Positions 16,235-23,312 of a stretch of 64,000 bases of DNA are shown here, in pieces (position 1 is the first letter of the stretch; the number at the start of each line of letters is the position of its first letter). The notes beneath the pieces are model-generated. The model had not been told where the DNA came from. It did no database searches and worked only from the letters and a program-made list of their open reading frames with translations. The stretch is from Bradyrhizobium sp. Ce-3 (GTDB lineage: Bacteria > Pseudomonadota > Alphaproteobacteria > Rhizobiales > Xanthobacteraceae). Made by a program: the position numbers and the translations under genes. The DNA lies in the NCBI RefSeq assembly GCF_022835695.1, contig NZ_BQUV01000001.1, forward strand, positions 1,030,263 to 1,094,262, given 5' to 3'.

Positions 16235-17137
16235 ATGATGCAGCCGCAGCGGATTCTCATTGGCGATGCCGGCGCGCAGATCGCGGCAGCGCGCTGGGGC
16301 GAGCCCGGTTCCGGCAAACCGCCGGCGCTGCTGCTGCACGGCACCGGCTTTGTCGCCGAAGTGTGGACCGAAGTCGCGCAGGCGCTCGCCTCCGACTACA
16401 CCGTCTATGCACTCGACCGCCGCGGCCACGGGCTGAGCCACAAGCCGGCGGCCGACCGCTATCACTTCCAGGATTTCGCCGAAGATGCCCGCATGGTGGT
16501 CGAGCGCCTCGACCTCCGGAACATCTACGGCATCGGTCACAGCGCCGGCGCGACCGACCTGATGCTCGCCACGAGGCTGATGCCGGACCGCGTCGCGCGG
16601 CTGTTCGTGACGGAGCCGACCGCGATGGATCCGCGCGCGCCGCGGGACGCCGGCCTGAGCGAGATGTCGAGAGCGTCCGTGCAGGGAGCACTCCGCCGCC
16701 GGGCCGAGTTCGACAGCGCGGAAATCCTGTTCCAGCGCCTGCGCAACGCGCCGGCATTTGCGCCGTGGACCGCGCCGTCGCTGTCGGCCTATGTCCGTCA
16801 CGGCTTCGCGGAGCTGGACGACGGCCGCGTGCGGCTGCGCTGCACGCCCGAGATCGAATCCGCGCTGCTGCTGCCGATCGTCGAGGCCATGGAGCAGGTC
16901 TACACCGGCGACGGCCGCGGCAATCCCTTTTCGTGGTTCACCGAGATCGCCTGCCCGGTCTGCATCGCCACCGCCGAGCATTCGGGGCCGGTTTACAAAC
17001 TGATGGCCGACCGCGCCGCGGCCCTGATCCCGCATGCGAGCCGCTGGACGTTCGACGGCGTCGGCCATTGCGTCGCACAGGAAGCGCCGGAGCTGATGGT
17101 GGCCGCGCTCAGGACGTTCGTCGCGCAAACCGGCTAG
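16235..17137 (+). CDS. Alpha/beta-fold hydrolase
   Basis: A 300-residue alpha/beta hydrolase. The oxyanion-hole segment is LLLHGTGF and the nucleophile elbow GIGHSAGA supplies the serine. The acid is probably in the CIATAEHSGP region, and the histidine is in FDGVGHCVAQE. No signal peptide is visible. It starts 6 bases after the GMC stop with two consecutive ATGs and little ribosome-binding sequence, indicating translational coupling. As last gene of the IclR-divergent operon it may open an ester, lactone or carbon-carbon bond in the pathway. Specificity is unknown. Confidence 0.85.
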   Translation: MMQPQRILIGDAGAQIAAARWGEPGSGKPPALLLHGTGFVAEVWTEVAQALASDYTVYALDRRGHGLSHKPAADRYHFQDFAEDARMVVERLDLRNIYGIGHSAGATDLMLATRLMPDRVARLFVTEPTAMDPRAPRDAGLSEMSRASVQGALRRRAEFDSAEILFQRLRNAPAFAPWTAPSLSAYVRHGFAELDDGRVRLRCTPEIESALLLPIVEAMEQVYTGDGRGNPFSWFTEIACPVCIATAEHSGPVYKLMADRAAALIPHASRWTFDGVGHCVAQEAPELMVAALRTFVAQTG

Positions 17138-17154
17138 CGTCAGCCAAAAGAAAG

Positions 17155-17178
17155 CGCCGTCCCCTTGCGGGGACGGCG
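17155..17178 (-). terminator. Rho-independent terminator for the His-rich gene
   Basis: CGCCGTCCCC, a TTGC loop and GGGGACGGCG form a perfect 10-bp stem. Read on the minus strand it is followed by CTTTCTTTT, so it terminates the histidine-rich gene that ends at 17209. It may also end the convergent hydrolase transcript. Confidence 0.85.
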
Positions 17179-17208
17179 GAAGCCACTCACGCAGTACTGG
17201 AACGGTTA

Positions 17209-17424
17209 TTAGTGCTTGCCGTGGTGCTCGGCGTGATGCCGGCTCGCCTCGGTGTGGTGATGCTGGGCATGGCTGGCGTGACCATGGGCGCTGTGGGCGT
17301 GATGCGCCGCCTTGTGGTGGTCGCCGGCTTCGTGGTGCTTGGCGGCTTCGCGGTGATGGCGCGCCGCGTGCTCGTGATGCTCAGCTGCCTTGTGATGATG
17401 CTCAACGCCTGCGTGGTCGCTCAT
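17209..17424 (-). CDS. Small histidine-rich protein (27 His in 71 residues)
   Basis: A 71-residue protein in which 27 residues are histidine and most of the rest are Ala, Glu, Lys and Arg, with no Cys. Repeats of the type HHxxAAxHHE (such as AARHHREAAKHHEAG) give an approximate 7- to 8-residue period consistent with a helix lined by His pairs. GGGAG lies 7 bases before the ATG, and a good terminator follows the stop, supporting a real single-gene transcript. No signal peptide is present. Similar His-rich small proteins are annotated as hypothetical in Rhizobiales; nickel, zinc or copper buffering is plausible but unproven. Confidence 0.78.
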   Translation of the reverse strand: MSDHAGVEHHHKAAEHHEHAARHHREAAKHHEAGDHHKAAHHAHSAHGHASHAQHHHTEASRHHAEHHGKH

Positions 17425-17574
17425 GGTGATCTCCCGGTGTGGCGAATGAAGTCCACCATTCTTACGCAGCAGCGCTGACATTATGCTGACGGCTGCAAGA
17501 CAGCTGTGTTGCGGCCGTTCATCTATGTTGCGGAGCGTTTCCATGTTGCGGCGCCGAACGCAGCGCCGCGTTCG

Positions 17575-17982
17575 TCACTCGGTCGGCGGAAAGCGGTCGA
17601 AGGTCGGCAAGTCGCGCGCATCTTCCATCCAGCGCAGCCGCTCGGCGACCTGGATGTGCATGGTGGCCGGCACCGCTTCGGGATCGTCATAGGTGCCGCT
17701 CTGAATGTCGATGAACCCGGGCAACATGTTGCCATTGGTGTAGAAAAGCCCGGTGCCGCAGTTTGCGCAGAAGTGCCGTCGGCCATGCTCCGAGGAGCGG
17801 TAGATGCAGGGCTGCCCCTTGGTCACATTGACCATGCCTTCGGCGACCATCACCCAGCCGACCATCGGCGCACCGGCGTGGCGCCGGCAATCGGTGCAGT
17901 GACAGAGCGCATGGACGACCGGTTCCCCGGTCACCTCGTAGCGGACCTCACCGCAGTGACAGCCGCCGGTCACGTTACCCAT
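17575..17982 (-). CDS. GFA-family (glutathione-dependent formaldehyde-activating-like) zinc protein
   Basis: A 135-residue protein of the GFA/CENP-V fold. Zinc-binding cysteines follow the family pattern: GGCHCGEVRYE (C8, C10), CHCTDCRR (C27, C29, C32) and FCANCGTGLFY (C72, C75). GGAGG lies 5 bases before the ATG. Founding members assist S-hydroxymethylglutathione formation, though that activity has been questioned and most members are uncharacterised. The gene stands alone, divergent from the phosphoesterase operon. Confidence 0.88.
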   Translation of the reverse strand: MGNVTGGCHCGEVRYEVTGEPVVHALCHCTDCRRHAGAPMVGWVMVAEGMVNVTKGQPCIYRSSEHGRRHFCANCGTGLFYTNGNMLPGFIDIQSGTYDDPEAVPATMHIQVAERLRWMEDARDLPTFDRFPPTE

Positions 17983-18162
17983 GATTTCCTCCAATTGATC
18001 AGTGGTTTGCCGGGTCGATAGCCTCACAGGGCTCGAACCTTCAATGACGCATCTTGCCGTTGCGTCCACCTGTCGCGCGGCGCCTTGCGCCAACCGCCGG
18101 TGCGGCCGGCCTCGGATTCCTCACGAAATCGTCATCCCTGCCTTCAACCCCTCCGAAGCCGC

Positions 18163-18188
18163 GGGAATAAAGCCCCGCCCCTCCCGAT
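18163..18188 (+). promoter_or_regulatory. Possible ECF-type promoter upstream of the phosphoesterase operon
   Basis: GGGAATAA at 18163-18170 and CGAT at 18185-18188, 14 bases apart, resemble an ECF -35/-10 pair. They lie 45 bases before the first gene of an operon that encodes its own ECF sigma factor. No second copy of the pair was seen in the window, so this is only a candidate autoregulated promoter. Confidence 0.3.
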
Positions 18189-18232
18189 CACCTACCCGGA
18201 AACCCAATCCTTGGGCCCATGGGAGACTTGTC

Positions 18233-19186
18233 ATGAGCGGACACGATCACAATCACCACGATGAGGAAAAAGGCGTCAGCCGACGCAAGGTGCTGGAATG
18301 CATGACCTGGGCCGGCACCGGCGTGCTCTGGACCGTTACCGGCGGCGTGCCGCATTCGCTCGGCATCGTCGGCTCGGCCGCCGCGGCCGAGGCCACCACC
18401 GGCATGACCTTCATGCAGATCAGCGACAGCCATGTCGGCTTCGACAAGCCGGCCAACCCGAATGCCATCGGCACGCTGGAGGAGGCGATCAACAAGGTCC
18501 GGGCGATGCAGGTCAAGCCGTCCTTCATGATCCACACCGGCGACATCACGCATCTGTCGAAGGCGTCGGAGTTCGATGACGCCGATCGCATCATCTCGCA
18601 GGCCAAGCTCGACGTGCACTACGTGCCGGGCGAGCACGACTTCATCGACGAGGAGGTCAAGCTCTACAAGGAGCGCTATGGCAAGGGCACCAAGGGTCCG
18701 GGCTATTACTCCTTCGATGCCGGCGGCCTGCACTTCGTCGGCCTCGTCAACGTCGTCGACCTCAAGGGCGGCGGCCTCGGCAATCTCGGCAACGAGCAGC
18801 TCGAATGGCTCGAGAACGACCTCAAGGGCCGCTCCAAGTCGACGCCGATCGTGCTGTTCGCCCACATCCCGCTGTGGACCGTCTATCCGCAATGGGGCTG
18901 GGGCACCGAGGACGGCGCCCGCGCGCTGGAATACGTCAAGGGCTTCGGCTCGGTCACCGTGCTCAACGGCCATATCCACCAGGTGATGCAGAAGGTCGAG
19001 GGCAACGTCACCTTCCACACCGCGCGCTCGACGGCCTTCCCGCAGCCGGCGCCGGGTGCCGCGCCCTCGCCCGGCCCGATGAAGGTCGAGGATGCCAAGC
19101 TGCGCAGCATGCTCGGCGTCGCCAGCATCAACTTCAAGCAGAACAGCCAGCCGCTGGCGATCATCGACACGCCGCTGCAAGGCTGA
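18233..19186 (+). CDS. Tat-exported calcineurin-like metallophosphoesterase
   Basis: A 317-residue protein with a twin-arginine signal (SRRKVLECM, RR at 17-18, then a hydrophobic stretch ending SAAAAEA) and a calcineurin-like phosphoesterase domain. The dimetal motifs are in order: QISDSHVGF (D65, H67), HTGDITH, PGEHD (in place of the common GNHD), FAHIPLW and GHIHQV. The N-terminus MSGHDHNHHDEE is unusually His-rich for the region before a Tat motif. GGGAG precedes the ATG. It heads an operon with a cupredoxin, an ECF sigma factor and its anti-sigma, so it is likely a periplasmic phosphoesterase in an envelope or metal stress response. The substrate is unknown. Confidence 0.88.
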   Translation: MSGHDHNHHDEEKGVSRRKVLECMTWAGTGVLWTVTGGVPHSLGIVGSAAAAEATTGMTFMQISDSHVGFDKPANPNAIGTLEEAINKVRAMQVKPSFMIHTGDITHLSKASEFDDADRIISQAKLDVHYVPGEHDFIDEEVKLYKERYGKGTKGPGYYSFDAGGLHFVGLVNVVDLKGGGLGNLGNEQLEWLENDLKGRSKSTPIVLFAHIPLWTVYPQWGWGTEDGARALEYVKGFGSVTVLNGHIHQVMQKVEGNVTFHTARSTAFPQPAPGAAPSPGPMKVEDAKLRSMLGVASINFKQNSQPLAIIDTPLQG

Positions 19187-19211
19187 GGCACAAGGCCAAG
19201 GGAAGACACCG

Positions 19212-19535
19212 ATGAGTTCGATCAATCGACGCGACTTCGGTATAGCCGTGGTCGCGACCATGCTACTGCCGGTCACGGCGGCCCGCGCCGAAGACGTCGC
19301 GGTCCACATCGACAATTTCTCGTTCGCGCCGAACCCGCTCGACGTGAAGGTCGGCACCACCGTGACCTGGACCAACCGCGACGACATCCCGCACACCGTG
19401 GTGTGTGCGGGCAAATTCCGCTCCAAGACCATGGATACCGACGGCACCTTCTCGTTCACCTTCACGGAGCCCGGCGAATACAAGTATTTCTGCTCGCTGC
19501 ATCCGCACATGACAGGCAGTATCAAGGTTGGGTAA
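19212..19535 (+). CDS. Periplasmic cupredoxin, amicyanin-like
   Basis: A 107-residue blue-copper-domain protein with an N-terminal export signal starting MSSINRRDFGIAVVATMLLP (a short Tat-like RR motif), cleaved near ARA-ED. Likely type-1 copper ligands are H61 (IPHTV), C94, H97 and M100 in CSLHPHM; the C-x2-H-x2-M spacing is that of amicyanin. It probably carries electrons or copper in the periplasm. It starts 25 bases after the phosphoesterase stop in the same operon as the ECF sigma factor. The partner enzyme is not in the window. Confidence 0.88.
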   Translation: MSSINRRDFGIAVVATMLLPVTAARAEDVAVHIDNFSFAPNPLDVKVGTTVTWTNRDDIPHTVVCAGKFRSKTMDTDGTFSFTFTEPGEYKYFCSLHPHMTGSIKVG

Positions 19536-19629
19536 CGTGACCAGCCATACAATCACAGCCATGCCCGGCCGGTGGCCCGCAGCCCCCGGCCGGGCGCAAA
19601 CCGTCTCTCGACATGCCGGACAGGACACG

Positions 19630-20187
19630 ATGGTTGTCAACGCGTCGCAGGACGATCCCGAAAAGGCGCGGCGCTTCCGCGAAGCCGCGCTGCCGTACCT
19701 CGACGACGCCTATACGCTGGCGCGCTATCTGCTCCGCGACGCCGCCGACGCCGAGGATGCGGTGCAGGAATGCTATCTGCGCGCCTACAAGCATTTCGAC
19801 AGCTACCGGGGCCCGGCGATGAAGCCGTGGCTGTTCGCGATCCTGCGCAATGTCTGCCGCGCCGAATATGCCCGGCGCAAGACCGCCCCCACCGCGGTCG
19901 AGGAACTGCCCGAGGGCGGCGATCAGACCCCGATGTGGAATGAGGCGCCGGAGACCCCGGAAAAGCAACTGCTGCGCCGCTTCGACGGCGACACCGTACG
20001 CAAGCTGGTCGCGGCGCTCGCCGAGCCGTTCCGCGAGACCTTCGTGCTGAGGGAAATCCAGAATCTATCATACCGCGAGATCGCCGATGTCGCCGCCGTG
20101 CCTGTCGGCACCGTGATGTCCCGCCTCGCCCGCGCCCGCGCCATGCTGCGATCGGCCTGGCTTGCGGAACAGGAGCACGTGAAATGA
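19630..20187 (+). CDS. ECF-family RNA polymerase sigma factor
   Basis: A 185-residue ECF sigma factor. Region 2 is visible in LPYLDDAYTLARYLLRDAADAEDAVQECYLRAYKHFDSYRG (the DAxDAxQE core) and PWLFAILRNVCR. Region 4 is in LAEPFRETFVLREIQNLSYREIADVAAVPVGTVMSRLARARAMLR. I chose the ATG at 19630 because a start at 19528 would overlap the cupredoxin gene and add a non-family extension. It overlaps the anti-sigma gene by 4 bases (ATGA). It probably directs transcription of its own operon, including the phosphoesterase and cupredoxin. Confidence 0.92.
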   Translation: MVVNASQDDPEKARRFREAALPYLDDAYTLARYLLRDAADAEDAVQECYLRAYKHFDSYRGPAMKPWLFAILRNVCRAEYARRKTAPTAVEELPEGGDQTPMWNEAPETPEKQLLRRFDGDTVRKLVAALAEPFRETFVLREIQNLSYREIADVAAVPVGTVMSRLARARAMLRSAWLAEQEHVK

Positions 20188-20948
20188 CCTGCGAGGAAGC
20201 CGAAGTGCTGATCCACGCGCTGATCGACGGCGAACTCGATGCCGGCCATGCGCGCGAAGTGGAAGCCCATGTCGAGGGGTGCGCGCATTGCGCCGCTCTC
20301 ATGAAGGAATATCAGGAGATCCGCCAGGCGATCGCCGAGAGCGACGTGCGCTACAAGGCGCCGCTCGAGCTGCGGCGCAAGATCGAGAAGGCATTGCCGC
20401 AGCCGCAGGCTGTGCCGAGCCGGCGCTCGGTGCTGCGCGGCTTCGCGATGGGCTCGGCGGTGTCGGCGATGGCGGCGACCGGCCTGGTTGCGATCGTGCT
20501 GCGCAACGATGACGAGCAGCGGATCGAGAACGAGGTGGTGTCGGCGCATCTGCGCTCGCTGCAGGCCGGCCACCTCATCGACGTGGTCTCGACCGATCAG
20601 CATACGGTCAAGCCCTGGTTCAACGGCAAGCTCGACGTCTCGCCGCCGGTGATCGATCTCACCGCGCAGGGCTTCACCTTGATCGGCGGCCGGCTCGACT
20701 ACGTCAACGCCCGCGAGATCGGTGCCGTGGTCTACAAGCGGCGCCAGCACGTGATCAATCTGTTCGTGGCGCAGACCGCGAGCACCGAACGCAAGACCGC
20801 GAAGATCTCGACCTTGCAGGGCTTCAACATCCGGCGCTGGAGCGACCGCGGCCTGAACTACTGGGCGGTCAGCGATCTCGGCGCCGACGAGCTGACCGAG
20901 TTCGGCGACAAGTTCGAGAGCGCGATGCGCGCCAACAAGGAGGGGTGA
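20184..20948 (+). CDS. Membrane anti-sigma factor with ZAS zinc finger
   Basis: A 254-residue anti-sigma factor. The N-terminal zinc-binding anti-sigma motif is HVEGCAHC (H29, C33, C36). One membrane span lies at about residues 85-106 (GFAMGSAVSAMAATGLVAIVL), followed by a periplasmic domain of about 145 residues that would sense the signal. Translational coupling to the sigma gene through an ATGA overlap gives the expected balanced expression. The periplasmic domain contains no cysteine, so direct thiol sensing there is unlikely. Confidence 0.9.
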   Translation: MTCEEAEVLIHALIDGELDAGHAREVEAHVEGCAHCAALMKEYQEIRQAIAESDVRYKAPLELRRKIEKALPQPQAVPSRRSVLRGFAMGSAVSAMAATGLVAIVLRNDDEQRIENEVVSAHLRSLQAGHLIDVVSTDQHTVKPWFNGKLDVSPPVIDLTAQGFTLIGGRLDYVNAREIGAVVYKRRQHVINLFVAQTASTERKTAKISTLQGFNIRRWSDRGLNYWAVSDLGADELTEFGDKFESAMRANKEG

Positions 20949-20954
20949 AGGCTT

Positions 20955-21040
20955 GTAGCCCGGATGAAGCGAAGCGAAATCCGGGAACAGTCTCGCAAGG
21001 ATCGAGAATCCCGGATTTCGCTTCGCTGCATCCGGGCTAC
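20955..21040. repeat. Long palindromic intergenic repeat (copy 1)
   Basis: Two 32-base arms, starting GTAGCCCGGATGAAGCGAAG and closing CTGCATCCGGGCTAC, are complementary with one mismatch around a 22-base loop. The element sits between convergent genes (anti-sigma and hpnO) and could act as a bidirectional transcription barrier. A second copy is at 57835-57918. The type resembles REP-like palindromes common in Bradyrhizobium. Confidence 0.92.
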
Positions 21041-21050
21041 GGATTCGAGT

Positions 21051-22442
21051 TTACGCCGACTTGCGCACCGCGTTGTCGACCAGCGTCTTGCCGAGCGACC
21101 AGATCGCGCCGGGCACCTTGTGGCTGCCGGCGATCACGTCGTCGAACGACTTCTCGATCCAGCTGCAATCCTCTTCGGTGATCGTGAGCGGCGGCAGCAG
21201 CTTGATGGTGTGGAGGCCGTGGCCGGCGACCTGGGTCAGGATCTTGTGATCCTTGAACAGCGGCACCGTGATGAGCTGGCAGAACAGGCCCTTGTTGGCG
21301 GTCTCCAGCAGGTTCCACGACGCCTTCAGCCGCAGCGATTTCGGCGGCCCGAACTCGACGCCGATCATCAGGCCCTTGCCGCGGACTTCCTTCATCAGCT
21401 CGTAGCCCGGCACCATGCGGGTCAGCGCAAGGCGCAGTTCGGCGCCGCGCTTGGCGGCATTCTCGACGAGCTTCTCGGCCTTGATGACGTCGAGCGTGGC
21501 GATGCCCGCGGCCATCGCCAGATCGTTCTTGGCAAAGGTCGAGCCGTGCACGACCGCGCGGTCCATCTGGTTGAAGATCTTGTCGAAGATGTGCTTGCGC
21601 GTCAGCAGCGCGCCGATCGGCACGTGACCGCCGGAGAGCGCCTTCGCCAGCAGCACCATGTCGGGCTCGACGCCCCAGTGCTCGATCGCGAGGAACTTGC
21701 CGGTACGGCCGATGCCGGTCTGAATCTCGTCGGCGATGAACAGCGTGCCGTATTTGCGGCACAGTGCCAGCGCGCCGGGCAGGAACTCGTCGGTGGGCAT
21801 GTTGACGCCCTTGCCCTGGATCGGCTCGACGATGAATGCGCCGACCTGGCGCGACGACAGCGCCTTCTCCAGCGCTTCGAGATCATTGTAGGGTATCGGG
21901 GTGCAGCCCGGCAGCAGCGGCTCGAAGCCGCCGCGGAAATTCGAATCATCCGTCAACGACAGCGCGCCGTAGGACAGGCCGTGGAACGAATGCCCGCAAT
22001 AGACGATTCCCGGGCGGCCGGTGGCGCCGCGCGCGAACTTGATCGCAGCCTCGACGGTTTCGGCACCGGAATTGGCGAAAAACACCTTGTCCAGATATGG
22101 AACATGCTCCAGAAGCCGTTCCGCGAGCACGCCGGCGAGCGTCGAGACATCGAGCTGCACCAGATTGGGCAGATCGGCGTCGAGCACGCTCTTCAGCGCC
22201 TCGCGCAGGGCCGGATGATTGCGGCCGATCGCAAAAACGCCAAATCCGCTCAATAGATCAAGGTAACGAGCCCCCTGACGATCGAAGAGGTATTGGCCTT
22301 GCCCCTTCTGGAAGCCGACGTCGTAACCGATGGTTTTGAGGACGCGAACGAGCTGCTCGTTGAGGTGACGCGTGTGCATGGCACCGCGCTGCCCCTCGCG
22401 CTCCACAAAAATCTCGGAAACGTCTAAATTGGAACTTACCAT
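21051..22442 (-). CDS. hpnO: HpnO, PLP-dependent aminotransferase for aminobacteriohopanetriol synthesis
   Basis: A 463-residue class III aminotransferase resembling ornithine/acetylornithine aminotransferases. PLP-site segments are FFANSGAETVEAAIKFARGATGR, YCGHSFHGLSYGALSLT, LFIADEIQTGIGRTG and LLAKALSGGHVPIGA with the Schiff-base lysine. HpnO in Rhodopseudomonas palustris is needed to convert the ribosyl/formyl hopane side chain to aminobacteriohopanetriol. The context (divergent DUF2147, hpnN and ispH-hpnH nearby) supports this over amino-acid metabolism. The ATG at 22442 has a poor ribosome-binding site; an internal ATG at 22379 (MHTRHLNEQL) is an alternative. Confidence 0.85.
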   Translation of the reverse strand: MVSSNLDVSEIFVEREGQRGAMHTRHLNEQLVRVLKTIGYDVGFQKGQGQYLFDRQGARYLDLLSGFGVFAIGRNHPALREALKSVLDADLPNLVQLDVSTLAGVLAERLLEHVPYLDKVFFANSGAETVEAAIKFARGATGRPGIVYCGHSFHGLSYGALSLTDDSNFRGGFEPLLPGCTPIPYNDLEALEKALSSRQVGAFIVEPIQGKGVNMPTDEFLPGALALCRKYGTLFIADEIQTGIGRTGKFLAIEHWGVEPDMVLLAKALSGGHVPIGALLTRKHIFDKIFNQMDRAVVHGSTFAKNDLAMAAGIATLDVIKAEKLVENAAKRGAELRLALTRMVPGYELMKEVRGKGLMIGVEFGPPKSLRLKASWNLLETANKGLFCQLITVPLFKDHKILTQVAGHGLHTIKLLPPLTITEEDCSWIEKSFDDVIAGSHKVPGAIWSLGKTLVDNAVRKSA

Positions 22443-22544
22443 TCGTTACATACGTCGGTTGATGGCCATCTCGTCAACTTAAAACGCTCGCTAGCGGCGT
22501 TTTGACCCCCGCTCGGATCGTCTAGTTAAGCACAGGTTTGGACC

Positions 22545-23201
22545 ATGTTGCACTGCCCAAGAACTTTCGCGCGTACAATAGCCTTTTCAGGTTTATTTTT
22601 GGCCACCGTATTATCACCGGCTCTCGCAGCGGACCCGACCGGCGACTGGAAGGTCGCAGACGGTGTCGCCACCATCCGCGTCGCCCAGTGTAATGGCAAC
22701 ATGTGGGGTGCGGTGTCCTGGGAAAAAACCCCCGGCGGCAAGGATAAGAACAATCCTGATCCTGCGAAGCAGAGCAGGCCTACACTCGGCATGCCGATTC
22801 TGATCGACATGAAGAAGAAGGCCGGCGTCGACGCGTGGGAAGGTCAAGTCTACAACGCGAAGGACGGCCAGCTCTACAGCTCGACCATCAAGCCGGTCGG
22901 CACCGACCAACTCGAGATCCAGGGCTGCGTGCTCGGCTTCCTGTGCGGCGGCGAGACCTGGACCCGCGTCGGTCCGCCGATTCCGATGAGCGTCGCCGGC
23001 AATCCGCCTGCGGCGGGCAGCGCGGCAGCGAAGGGCGCCGTTCCCAAATCGGCAGCGCCGCAGAAGACCACCGGCGCCGTGGCGCCCGCCACCAAGCCGG
23101 CTCAAAAGCAGGCGGCAAACCCGCCGGGCAACGCCAATGCTTCGGCAGACACCGTGGGTGATATCTGCCTGCTGCCAGAGATCGCGCGACCGACGCATTG
23201 A
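22545..23201 (+). CDS. Secreted DUF2147 protein
   Basis: A 218-residue protein with a Sec signal peptide (ending VLSPALAA) and a DUF2147 domain over about residues 30-140 (DPTGDWKVADGVATIRVAQC, then LQIQGCVLG-like LEIQGCVLGFLCGGETWTRV). A low-complexity Ala/Pro/Lys tail covers about 145-205 (AAKGAVPKSAAPQKTTGAVA). The function of DUF2147 is unknown; a periplasmic lipocalin-like or beta-barrel role is often suspected. It is divergent from hpnO across 102 bp and convergent with hpnN, so it sits physically within the hopanoid locus and may act in the envelope. That link is inference. Confidence 0.82.
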   Translation: MLHCPRTFARTIAFSGLFLATVLSPALAADPTGDWKVADGVATIRVAQCNGNMWGAVSWEKTPGGKDKNNPDPAKQSRPTLGMPILIDMKKKAGVDAWEGQVYNAKDGQLYSSTIKPVGTDQLEIQGCVLGFLCGGETWTRVGPPIPMSVAGNPPAAGSAAAKGAVPKSAAPQKTTGAVAPATKPAQKQAANPPGNANASADTVGDICLLPEIARPTH

Positions 23202-23261
23202 CGGAAGGCAGCTGCGAACAGGGTGGCTGCCTCGTGGCGCTGACGTCCGCCTGAATTTACC

Positions 23262-23286
23262 GCTTGGCGGCATCTTGCCGCCAAGC
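23262..23286. terminator. Hairpin between convergent DUF2147 and hpnN genes
   Basis: GCTTGGCGGCA, a TCT loop and TGCCGCCAAGC form a perfect 11-bp stem between two converging genes. It lacks a clear T-run on either side, so it is a probable but not certain terminator. Confidence 0.6.
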
Positions 23287-23312
23287 CGGATCGAACGCGG
23301 ATCGCCAGCGCG

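Noticed and set aside
22431-22456. GGAAC-N17-CGTC resembling an EcfG promoter upstream of the DUF2147 gene
   Set aside because: The -10 part matches only three of four bases and the GGAAC lies inside the hpnO coding start; not strong enough to report as a promoter.
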